A stretch of 7,071 bases of DNA from UBA8108 sp965659285 (lineage in GTDB: Bacteria > Planctomycetota > UBA8108). The position numbers and the translations under genes were made by a program. The stretch spans positions 1-7,071 of the forward strand of contig CBFHWB010000187.1 of NCBI GenBank assembly GCA_965659285.1, given 5' to 3'. The notes beneath the pieces were generated by a model. That model did no database searches, was not told the origin of the DNA, and worked only from the letters and a program-made list of their open reading frames with translations. Every line of letters starts with the position of its first letter. Positions within the stretch are counted from its first letter, which is position 1. Shown piece by piece: positions 1 to 6,354 of this stretch.

Positions 1-141
1 ATCGAGGATATGAAGCCCTGCATGCAGATGCTCATTCGCTACAAGCTCACCGGAGCGGATGGTGCCCGGGTCTCGCAGGAAATCTATAACACCATCCACA
101 AGCTCGGTGACCACTCGAAGACCGCGAAGCTCTTTGATTAG
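1..141 (+). CDS. C-terminal end of an unidentified protein (5' partial)
   Basis: Frame 1 is open from the first base to a TAG at 139-141, giving 46 residues that begin IEDMKPCMQM and end KTAKLFD. Frame 2 closes at once. Frame 3 stays open for about 80 bases, but codon choice (mostly G or C in third positions) favours frame 1. The start and most of the gene lie to the left of the window. The fragment looks soluble, with mixed charge and probable helix. It contains no motif I recognise, so no function is proposed. Its stop lies only 9 bp from the stop of the converging minus-strand gene. There is no room for a conventional terminator between the two. Confidence 0.6.
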   Translation: MEDMKPCMQMLIRYKLTGADGARVSQEIYNTIHKLGDHSKTAKLFD

Positions 142-150
142 CCTCCCGGC

Positions 151-3123
151 TCAGGGAAAAAGATACCGCGCGTTCTTCTCCGCCGCCCGCCGCTTGTAGC
201 CGTCCAGTTCCGCCCGCATGGCGACCACCAGCGGCGAGCCCGGATGCCCTTTCTCGAGAGCCCGGATCCACTTCTCGGTGACCGCGTGATACACCGCGAT
301 GCGATTCCGCGCCATCCCGCGAACACGGCGCAGCTGAGCGGGCTGCGCGGCTCCGGGCAGGTTGTCCAGGGCCTTACCGATCCACTCGAACGCGGCCTCT
401 TTCTTGAGTGCGGCATCGTAACGGCCCGCCATGGCGATGGCCCAGGCGGCCCGTTCCGCCCCCGTGACACTCCGGGTGTAGGCCTGCGCCTGGGATGCCA
501 GCTGGGCCGGGTCCGGAACCCGGAAGAAGGCCAGGGCGCACGCGCGCTCTCTCTCCAGCTCGCCCGCAAAAGCGGCCTCGAGCGGCGGATTGAAATAGGC
601 CGAGAGCGAAGTGAAGGGGCTGAGCCGTAAGGCTGCAAAGGCCAGCGGTGAAAGCGCCGGCCCGCGGTAGAGGCGCAGCAGCTCACGATCGCCGCTGGAA
701 TAGCTCAGTCGCTGGGTATCATCTTCGTACAACATCGGCGCATCGAGGCCCGCGATCTCCTCAGGCCCCATGACCAACGTCGACAGCACTCCCTCGAGGG
801 AGGACATCTCGTGGCGGCAGAGAGTCGTCCAGCGCGAGCCGGATATCTTGTTTTCCCGGGCGAAGGTCCGGCTGCGCTGACGCAGCGTCTCCAGCTCAAA
901 TCGCGGCCGCGATGGATAACTCAGAACCATGAAATCATCCCGGCCGACCTTGACCACGAAGGTAAAAGGAAACTCCGCCGCCTGGGTTTTCACGATGCCC
1001 AGGGTGTCCGCGGGGGTAATCCTGTAGAGTGGAAGCCACTGCATGAAGACGCCCCCTGGGCGCAAAATACGGCGAATCCCGGAATAGAACTCCCGGGAAT
1101 ACAGGCTGCACACTCCATCCGCGGTTGGCGGCGGCGGCTCCATCGAGATGATGTCATAGGAGCTCGCGGGGGCGCGGTCAACATAATGGCGCCCATCGTC
1201 GAGATGGACCCTGACCCGGCCGTCTTTTCCAAGGCCGTGGTTGTATTCGCCGTAGTTCCGCAACGAGAGCTCTATCATCTCCTCTGAGATGTCGACCACG
1301 TCCAGGCGACCGTCTTCCGGCAGATACATCAGGAGCGCGCCGAAGGACTGGCCGGAGCCCAGGCAAATCCCCAGGCAGTCGCGCGGCAGGCCGGTGCCGG
1401 GATAAAAAAGCATCGGCACATGGCCCTGGATAGCCTGGGTTGACCAGTACTTCTTATAGGTTACCGCCAGCGATACATGCCCCGCCCCCACCTGGATGCT
1501 GTCAGGCCCATCAAAAATCCAGGAGGTCGTAAGCGGCCCCTCGTTAATCTCGACCAGCTCGGTTTCGCCCCGGGCGGGATTCTTACCATACCCATCCACG
1601 AGTATCGTCTGCCGGGTTATATCTTCGGAAAAACTGAAGTAGAGGACGCCGGCCAGGCCGAGCAGGGGGGCCGCGGCGGAAAGGAGGCCTCCGCGGCTCC
1701 TGGAGGAGGAAGCCTCGTCCCCCGCCAGCCGAAGGCTCCGGGTCTTCAACAGGCAGGCGCCCGAAAGGACCAGTGAGCCCGCGCCCAGCAGGACGAGCGT
1801 CGCATGCAAGCCAAGAAAATGAAGGAAAACGTAACCTGCGAGGAAGCCGCCAAGGCTTGAGCCGATGGTGTTCCAGAACACAAGCCTCCCGGAAACCGGG
1901 CGCAGAGTGGAGGCGCTCCGGGCCGCCGCCGCGATCAGGGCCGGCAGGCCCGCGCCCATCAAAGCCACCGGGATGAAAATACACAGGGCGATCTGGAAAA
2001 GCGGGGCGAAAAATATCGCATCCGCCTTCTCGCTCCAGAACATCATATATGACGGGTTCAGGTGGTCGATCTCAAGAGTCTCCAGCGGCACAATCTGGAC
2101 GCTCCCATCGGGAAGGGTGACCCTCTTGCCCTGCAAGGCCACGCTGTGCTCCGCCGACCGCCACCAGTAAATCATCGTAAGAGCGAAGAACGGCACCAGG
2201 CCCTGCAATCCCCCGAGAACGGTGAGAGGGCTCCAGCGCGTACGAAGCACGGGAGAGAGGGCCAGGCTCCCCGCCGCCAGGGCCAGCAGGTATACCGCCA
2301 GGAGCATCGCCGTGAAATAAACGCTGGTTGTGTGAAAGAGAGAGAAATAACGCGACCAGGCGACCTGGTAGGCGATCGCAACCAGGCCGGAGAGAAAGGC
2401 CGCCGCGGGGAAAAACCACCCGAGCCTGACCTCCCCGGCAATCGCGCGAGTCGGAGCCGATTGGCGAAAGAAAAGAAATGCCGCGGCGGCAATCAACAGA
2501 TTACCGATGCCCCCGGCCACGCTGGTCCCGTTCATGCCAAGCGCCGGGATGGCAAAATAGGCGGTGCACAGAACCCCGGCCACCGCGCCCAGGATGTTGA
2601 CGCCGTAGAGGAAGCTGGTTCTCGAGCCAATCGCGCGGTCTTCGGCCACCAGCCCATCCAGCAGAAGCGGAAGCGTGCCTCCCATAAAGAAAGTCGGGAT
2701 GAGCACCAGGGCGAACAGCAACCCGAAACGCAACGCGAAGAGGCCGCCGCCAACCCCCGCCGCAACGGGATAGAGCGCGCCGTAGGTCTGCTCCAGCAGG
2801 AAGAAGAGAAAAGGGAAGGCCAGGGCAAAGAGGCCGATCACCAGCTCAAAAATGCCGTAAATAAAAAGCGGGGAGCGCCGAGTGGAGCGGAGCCGGCTTC
2901 CGACAAAATAGCCGCCAAGCGCGATTCCCAGGAAAAATGAAGTCAGCACCGTAGAGAGGGCGATCTGGCTCGCGCCAACCACCAGCGCAGCCTTCTTGAT
3001 CCAGACCAGCTCGTAGCCGAGCCCGAGCGCGCCTGAAAAAAAGAACAGGGCCGTCGCCCGGCCAAAAGTTTTTGGCCGGAGCCCCGGCTTTCCGGATTGT
3101 TCTGGAGCTGTTTTCTTCGTCAC
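151..3123 (-). CDS. Fused multi-spanning membrane protein / spermidine-synthase-like protein
   Basis: The protein has 990 residues. Residues about 21-500 carry some 12-13 hydrophobic helices, typical of the fused MFS-like/spermidine synthase family (GYELVW near 36-41; FFLGIALGGY near 63-72). They form two similar halves, with a polar insert at about 322-368. Residues about 520-760 match the Rossmann-type aminopropyltransferase fold. A glycine loop LGSGQSFG lies at 588-595, the acidic strand end VVDIS at 609-613, DDGRHY at 642-647, YDIISMEPPPP at 656-666, LYSREFY at 674-680 and RPGGVFMQWLP at 688-698. Classical spermidine synthases have aspartates where this protein has MEPPPP, so polyamine synthesis is doubtful. 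Related fused proteins share such a motif, and the real substrate is unknown. The last 180 residues are mostly helical. The start is GTG, with GGAGGAG 11 bases upstream (3135-3141). The gene is divergent from the 318-residue exported protein gene. The family assignment is firm and the reaction is not. Confidence 0.85.
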   Translation of the reverse strand: MTKKTAPEQSGKPGLRPKTFGRATALFFFSGALGLGYELVWIKKAALVVGASQIALSTVLTSFFLGIALGGYFVGSRLRSTRRSPLFIYGIFELVIGLFALAFPFLFFLLEQTYGALYPVAAGVGGGLFALRFGLLFALVLIPTFFMGGTLPLLLDGLVAEDRAIGSRTSFLYGVNILGAVAGVLCTAYFAIPALGMNGTSVAGGIGNLLIAAAAFLFFRQSAPTRAIAGEVRLGWFFPAAAFLSGLVAIAYQVAWSRYFSLFHTTSVYFTAMLLAVYLLALAAGSLALSPVLRTRWSPLTVLGGLQGLVPFFALTMIYWWRSAEHSVALQGKRVTLPDGSVQIVPLETLEIDHLNPSYMMFWSEKADAIFFAPLFQIALCIFIPVALMGAGLPALIAAAARSASTLRPVSGRLVFWNTIGSSLGGFLAGYVFLHFLGLHATLVLLGAGSLVLSGACLLKTRSLRLAGDEASSSRSRGGLLSAAAPLLGLAGVLYFSFSEDITRQTILVDGYGKNPARGETELVEINEGPLTTSWIFDGPDSIQVGAGHVSLAVTYKKYWSTQAIQGHVPMLFYPGTGLPRDCLGICLGSGQSFGALLMYLPEDGRLDVVDISEEMIELSLRNYGEYNHGLGKDGRVRVHLDDGRHYVDRAPASSYDIISMEPPPPTADGVCSLYSREFYSGIRRILRPGGVFMQWLPLYRITPADTLGIVKTQAAEFPFTFVVKVGRDDFMVLSYPSRPRFELETLRQRSRTFARENKISGSRWTTLCRHEMSSLEGVLSTLVMGPEEIAGLDAPMLYEDDTQRLSYSSGDRELLRLYRGPALSPLAFAALRLSPFTSLSAYFNPPLEAAFAGELERERACALAFFRVPDPAQLASQAQAYTRSVTGAERAAWAIAMAGRYDAALKKEAAFEWIGKALDNLPGAAQPAQLRRVRGMARNRIAVYHAVTEKWIRALEKGHPGSPLVVAMRAELDGYKRRAAEKNARYLFP

Positions 3124-3252
3124 GCTGTCGTCTTCTCCTCCGCGCTGGATGCCTCTATTCTCTGGCGGCTTTCGCCTCTTTTGTTATCGGCCTCTGGCTC
3201 TCCTGGCTGAAAAAAATTGTTCCAATCGTTGCGCTGGCGTTAGGATGCCTGC
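3124..3252. promoter_or_regulatory. Divergent intergenic region serving two genes
   Basis: This 129-bp gap between two genes transcribed away from each other must hold both sets of start signals. The minus-strand ribosome site GGAGGAG is the complement of 3135-3141. The plus-strand site AGGA lies at 3242-3245, seven bases before ATG. A run of seven A followed by TT (3210-3218) makes the centre locally A/T-rich. The clearest minus-strand -10-like hexamer is GATAAC (complement of 3183-3188), but its -35 partner is poor. I found no convincing plus-strand promoter. The presence of promoters here is inferred from gene orientation. Confidence 0.35.
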
Positions 3253-4209
3253 ATGACTGCAAATTGCTCTTTTTACCCTTATCTGCTGGCCCTGGCGCTT
3301 CTCCTCCCTGCCGGAACCCTTGCTGCCGAGGTAGTAAAAAAAGTTGCCCCGGCAGCGAAAAAAGCTCCCGCCGGCAAGAAGGCTCCAGACCCGGCCAGGC
3401 TGGCTGCCGAAGACCTGGCCCGAATAGAAAAGATTCGCCTCCGCCTGGCGGACTGGGAAAAAAGCGCCGTCTCCCTCTCTCTTCACGGCCTCGACATCAA
3501 GGGGTTCCTCGCGCCCGATGCTGTCGCCTACAAGGCGGCCGCCACCTATCTCAGGCTGCGCAAATCCGGCCTTCCACATGCAGAGGCCATCCGCAGGGTC
3601 GCCTCCTCTCTGCCGCGCTGGAAACGATACGAAGGACAGGGACTTTTTCTTCTCAGAATTGCCAACCCTCTCTACCGGCAGGGGAAAAAACAACGCCGCG
3701 TCTTCACCCAATCAAAGGGCCTGGGACATGCGACCCTTCAGCTTCGGGACGCCCGCAATCGCAGGCTCAAAGGCAAGCTGGCCGGCCTGCCGGCCAATCT
3801 CCGCCTGGCAACTCTGAGAGTGAAGAAATTCTGGCAGACTGGCGATGGGATCACCCGCCTGGTTCGCCCAGGAACCCGCGACGAGCTCCTGCGCAATCCC
3901 GGCTCCATCGGCCGGAAGGCCAAACTCTCGAAGCCCTTCAAGGCCTGGGTTCTGGAGGCCGGGCCGGCTGAGCTCGAGGTTCTCGTTAAGCAGTCACAGA
4001 TCGCCGGCTCCAAGAGCCGGACCTTCCGGGTCTCTCTGGCCGGCTGGAAACGATACGAGGGGCCGTGGGCAGACGACCTCCTCGACCTCAACGAAAACCG
4101 TTCCTGGCAAGAGCTTACAAGCCTGACTCTTGACATCCGCCTGCCCCCGGGCGGCCTGGCCGTCAGTCCCGCCCTGCAAGCCCTTCTGAAAGAGGCTTCC
4201 TCTCCCTGA
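3253..4209 (+). CDS. Exported protein of unknown function, Lys/Ala-rich after the signal peptide
   Basis: The 318-residue protein opens with a probable Sec signal peptide: a short polar start, a hydrophobic core LLALALLLPAG at about 11-21, and a likely cut near TLAA/E at 24-26. Cys5 lies before the core, so it is not a lipobox. A basic, Ala/Pro/Lys-rich linker (KKAPAGKKAP at about 36-45) leads into a helical segment and then a mixed strand/helix domain rich in Lys and Arg. The motif WKRYEG occurs at 123-128 and again at 265-270. I recognise no family and no catalytic motif. ATG at 3253 is chosen because it has AGGA seven bases upstream and starts the signal peptide directly. The ATG at 3244 runs into a stop after three codons. 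The gene could share regulation with the divergent fused membrane gene or stand alone. A periplasmic or outer-envelope location is inferred. Confidence 0.75.
   Translation: MTANCSFYPYLLALALLLPAGTLAAEVVKKVAPAAKKAPAGKKAPDPARLAAEDLARIEKIRLRLADWEKSAVSLSLHGLDIKGFLAPDAVAYKAAATYLRLRKSGLPHAEAIRRVASSLPRWKRYEGQGLFLLRIANPLYRQGKKQRRVFTQSKGLGHATLQLRDARNRRLKGKLAGLPANLRLATLRVKKFWQTGDGITRLVRPGTRDELLRNPGSIGRKAKLSKPFKAWVLEAGPAELEVLVKQSQIAGSKSRTFRVSLAGWKRYEGPWADDLLDLNENRSWQELTSLTLDIRLPPGGLAVSPALQALLKEASSP
3617..4058 (+). repeat. Pair of identical 16-nt direct repeats inside the exported-protein gene
   Basis: GCTGGAAACGATACGA occurs at 3617-3632 and again at 4043-4058, in the same reading frame, 426 bases (142 codons) apart. 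Both copies encode the start of WKRYEG. The final two codons differ only at third positions (GAA GGA versus GAG GGG). Flanking protein sequence is only weakly alike (SLPR before the first copy, SLAG before the second). This could be the remnant of a domain duplication or a motif retained in both halves. Confidence 0.6.
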
Positions 4210-4226
4210 AGCCAACCCGCAGGCTC

Positions 4227-4242
4227 CCCTTGCCTGTAAGGG
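4227..4242 (+). terminator. Weak stem-loop after the exported-protein gene
   Basis: CCCTT (4227-4231) can pair with AAGGG (4238-4242) around a six-base loop, 17 bases after the TGA of the 318-residue protein gene. No T-run follows it. The stem also overlaps the candidate -35 of the next gene. It is at most a weak or factor-assisted terminator and may have no function. Confidence 0.2.
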
Positions 4243-4258
4243 CCAGAAAGTTTAGTAT
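4230..4258 (+). promoter_or_regulatory. Candidate sigma70-type promoter of the kinase-like gene
   Basis: TTGCCT (4230-4235) and TAGTAT (4253-4258) are separated by exactly 17 bases. Each matches four of six consensus positions. Transcription would begin near 4265, leaving a leader of about 74 bases. The perfect inverted repeat described separately would start at the first bases of that transcript. This is the most A/T-rich spot in the gap, which adds some support. Sigma factors of this organism are unknown. Confidence 0.4.
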
Positions 4259-4265
4259 ATCGGCA

Positions 4266-4303
4266 CTGACCTTGGCTCTGTATTGCCGTAACAACAAGGT
4301 CAG
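4266..4303. repeat. Perfect 9-bp inverted repeat with 20-bp spacer: operator or leader stem-loop
   Basis: CTGACCTTG (4266-4274) is the exact reverse complement of CAAGGTCAG (4295-4303), with 20 bases between. It lies between the candidate promoter and the kinase-like gene, starting about where transcription would begin. Two readings are possible. It could be an operator for a dimeric regulator, with half-sites 29 bp centre to centre. It could also be a stem-loop at the 5' end of the mRNA. The 20-base loop and the absence of a T-run argue against a terminator. Confidence 0.5.
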
Positions 4304-4338
4304 CGAAGAGAAAACTGAAGAGAAGTGGAGAAACGGCA

Positions 4339-5652
4339 ATGGCGGAAAACAGCTGCGTCGGCGTAGAGCCGTCCAGGCTGGGATCCTATGCGCTGCTGGA
4401 AAGCTGCGGAGAGGGACCGCGTGGACAGGTCTTCAAGGCCGAATCTGAAGGGCGCTTCTACGCACTGAAAATCTATCATGCGAAGACCTGGACGCGATGG
4501 GAGGATCTTGAGAAACTCTCCCGCGGCGGGGGCCTCATCCATCCCAACATCCTTCCTGTAGAGGACATCGGTTCCTGTGATGACTGGAAGTATTCGGCTT
4601 CGCGCTTCCTGCCTGGCGACTCACTCCGCGAGATCCTGTCAGGCCTGAGGGATGGCACCCTTGCCTCGGCCTCCCTCTGCCCGATCGGAGCGACCGCGGC
4701 TGGCGGACCGCAGCCTGACCACCTGTACCGCTGCGTAAGAATGATCGAAAAGGTGGCCCGCGGGCTGCAGGCCGCCCACGAAGCCGGGGTTGTACATGGA
4801 AGGATCTGCTCGGGCAACCTCATGTTCTCTCCATCCGGAATGCTGCTCCTTGTAGATTTTGGAGGCGGCGGACATTCCCTCGCCGGGGAGCTTCACTACC
4901 GCGCCCCCGAAGAACTTCAGCAGGACAGCTGGCCGGCCCACAAGGGCTCCGACATTTACGCCCTCGGCGCCGTCCTCTACGAGATGCTGACGCTGAACGC
5001 GCCCTACGCCCCAGCCGACGGAGAATCCCCTGAGCCCGCGGCCATCCGCGCGGCGATCCTGGCCGGGCCTCCGCCGGCGCCATCCTCTCTCTCCGATGAA
5101 CTGCCACCCTCGCTTGAGGCCTGCGTCACAAAGGCGATGGCCCGCGACCCGGAGGATCGCTATTCCAGCGCCGCCAGACTTGCCGAGGATCTGGCCCGCT
5201 TTCTTGCGGGGGAGAATACCCGCGCGGCTCTTGAGAAAAAAACTCTCCCGGTTGCCGCCGCCCCGGCCTTCCGGCTGTCTCATCGCCTCATCGCAGCGAC
5301 AGTCCTCCTGATGATGACCGCGGCGGCCGCCTGGTATAGCAGCCGGGCCGGCACGCAGAGCTCCCTGCTCAACGGAGCCCTCGACGCTCTCTCAAAAGGC
5401 GACCATGCGGCGGCACGCTCCGAGGCAGGACGGCTGAAGTCATTAAATCCGGGCAACTCCCGGGCCAAGGCTCTGTCGGAGAACATCGCCCGAGCCCGGG
5501 CCGCCGACCACCTGGCCAGGGCGATGGAGGCCTGGCTCGATGGCGACCGCGAAGCCGCCCGTAACGCGGTGGGTGCCGCCAGCGATCTCCTTCCACAGGA
5601 CACCTCCCTGGCGAAGATCGCCGAGCGGCTCAAGGAGGCGGGGAAGGAATAG
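4339..5652 (+). CDS. Hanks-type Ser/Thr kinase-like membrane protein, probable pseudokinase
   Basis: The 437-residue protein has a kinase fold at about 16-290. It shows a glycine loop GEGPRG at 24-29, the ATP-binding lysine in YALKIY (K44), HPNIL at 68-72, DFG at 173-175, RAPEE at 188-192, D205 with G210, and R274 late in the domain. The catalytic loop reads VHGRICSGN (152-160) where active enzymes have HRDxKxxN. The catalytic aspartate is therefore Arg155, and the following lysine is Cys157. Asn160 is kept. Nucleotide binding looks possible, but phosphotransfer looks unlikely. One membrane helix (about 316-333) follows, then a roughly 100-residue helical tail with TPR-like pairs (KGDHAAARSEAGRL; DGDREAARNAVGAA), probably extracytoplasmic. 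Such proteins may act as scaffolds or sensors. The start ATG has GGAG eight bases upstream (4327-4330). A promoter and an inverted repeat precede it. The kinase fold is clear, and loss of activity is inferred from the one motif. Confidence 0.9.
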   Translation: MAENSCVGVEPSRLGSYALLESCGEGPRGQVFKAESEGRFYALKIYHAKTWTRWEDLEKLSRGGGLIHPNILPVEDIGSCDDWKYSASRFLPGDSLREILSGLRDGTLASASLCPIGATAAGGPQPDHLYRCVRMIEKVARGLQAAHEAGVVHGRICSGNLMFSPSGMLLLVDFGGGGHSLAGELHYRAPEELQQDSWPAHKGSDIYALGAVLYEMLTLNAPYAPADGESPEPAAIRAAILAGPPPAPSSLSDELPPSLEACVTKAMARDPEDRYSSAARLAEDLARFLAGENTRAALEKKTLPVAAAPAFRLSHRLIAATVLLMMTAAAAWYSSRAGTQSSLLNGALDALSKGDHAAARSEAGRLKSLNPGNSRAKALSENIARARAADHLARAMEAWLDGDREAARNAVGAASDLLPQDTSLAKIAERLKEAGKE

Positions 5653-5667
5653 TCGCACGCCGCGCTA

Positions 5668-5696
5668 ATGACGGCGGCCCCCTTCTTCCGTACAAT
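5668..5696 (+). promoter_or_regulatory. Candidate promoter immediately before lspA
   Basis: ATGACG (5668-5673, four of six matches to TTGACA) and TACAAT (5691-5696, five of six matches to TATAAT) are spaced by exactly 17 bases. Transcription would start near 5703, on or beside the A of the ATG at 5704. That is consistent with the complete lack of a ribosome site before 5704. It suggests lspA has its own promoter and is not simply read through from the kinase-like gene 51 bases upstream. Confidence 0.45.
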
Positions 5697-5703
5697 CTCC
5701 TGT

Positions 5704-6354
5704 ATGAACGAACCCCCGGCAACCAGCGAAATCCTTTCGACGTCCTCAAAGAAAAAAGCCTGGGCTCTGTTTCTCCTCCTCGCCGCAAGCGTCGCCGGGC
5801 TCGATCTCTGGAGCAAAGCCGCCGTATTTGACCTTCTCGATGTCCAGAGCATGATGAGGCCCACCTCGGGCGGCGGAGAAAAGATCTTTGTAGTAACCCA
5901 GCGCACCAGGTCCGTCGTAACCGGCTTCTTCGAACTCGAGGCAAATTATAACCATGGAGCCTTCAACGGCTGGTTCTCTGAGCACACCGGGCTGCTGGCT
6001 CTCCTGTCGAGTGCCGCCTTGCTGGTCATCGCCTCTGTGCTCTGGTATTCACTCGGCCGGGCCCCCGCCCCGGCGCTGTCTTTCGTGATAGCGCTCGGCC
6101 TGCTCGCCGGCGGAACCGCTGGGAATTTCTATGACCGCTTCTACCTGGAGGCCGTTCGAGACTGGATCAAGTGGTACATCGTCATCGATGGCAAAGAACA
6201 CGTCTGGCCGAATTTCAATGTCGCCGACAGCGGGATCTGTGTCGGAGTCGTCCTGGTGGTCCTTCCGGAGCTCCGAACTCTCTTCCAGAAGAAGCAGCCG
6301 GACAGCAACGGAAAGCCTCCCGATTCCGGCGCTAATCCTTCCAGTCCGCAATAA
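5704..6354 (+). CDS. lspA: Lipoprotein signal peptidase (signal peptidase II)
   Basis: This inner-membrane aspartyl protease cuts the signal peptide from lipidated prolipoproteins. From ATG 5704 it has 216 residues and about four membrane helices. Family residues are present: LDLWSK at about 33-38 in helix 1 (D34, K38), NHGAFNG at 83-89, GGTAGNFYDR at 136-145 (N141, R145), the first catalytic aspartate in VRDW (D153) and the second in FNVAD (D175). The spacing R145 to D153 matches characterised enzymes. The protein is longer than the usual 160-170 residues. It has a polar N-terminus, about 18 extra residues between helix 1 and the NxGAF motif, a short extra piece before FNVAD, and a hydrophilic C-tail of some 25 residues. 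An in-frame ATG at 5668 would add 12 residues, but its only purine-rich site is 18 bases away. The 3' end overlaps the PD40 gene by 23 bp. Confidence 0.9.
   Translation: MNEPPATSEILSTSSKKKAWALFLLLAASVAGLDLWSKAAVFDLLDVQSMMRPTSGGGEKIFVVTQRTRSVVTGFFELEANYNHGAFNGWFSEHTGLLALLSSAALLVIASVLWYSLGRAPAPALSFVIALGLLAGGTAGNFYDRFYLEAVRDWIKWYIVIDGKEHVWPNFNVADSGICVGVVLVVLPELRTLFQKKQPDSNGKPPDSGANPSSPQ

Noticed and set aside
2062..2940. 292-codon open frame on the + strand inside the fused membrane/spermidine-synthase gene
   Set aside because: It lies opposite a well-supported gene and encodes a Lys/Arg/Glu/Gln-rich product with no domain. This is typical of the complement of hydrophobic codons in G+C-rich DNA.
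3166..3176. Short hairpin on the minus strand with a GAAA tetraloop in the divergent gap
   Set aside because: It has only three to four base pairs, which is expected by chance in G+C-rich sequence.
3072..3971. 299-codon open frame on the + strand crossing the divergent gap and the exported-protein gene
   Set aside because: The product is a low-complexity Pro/Arg/Gly/Ser chain. The 3253 frame has a signal peptide, a ribosome site and sensible composition.
4639..5283. 214-codon open frame antisense to the kinase-like gene
   Set aside because: The sense frame carries an ordered set of kinase motifs. The antisense product is Arg/Gly-rich with no motif.
5658..5678. GC-rich stem (GCCGC pairing with GCGGC) between the kinase-like gene and lspA, followed by a C/T-rich run
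   Set aside because: The stem is five pairs around a ten-base loop with no true T-run, and it overlaps the candidate -35. It is too weak to call a terminator.
5668..5703. Upstream ATG of lspA adding 12 residues
   Set aside because: The only purine-rich site is 18 bases away. The segment coincides with a good promoter, and the extra residues are not needed for the fold. It is kept only as an alternative start.
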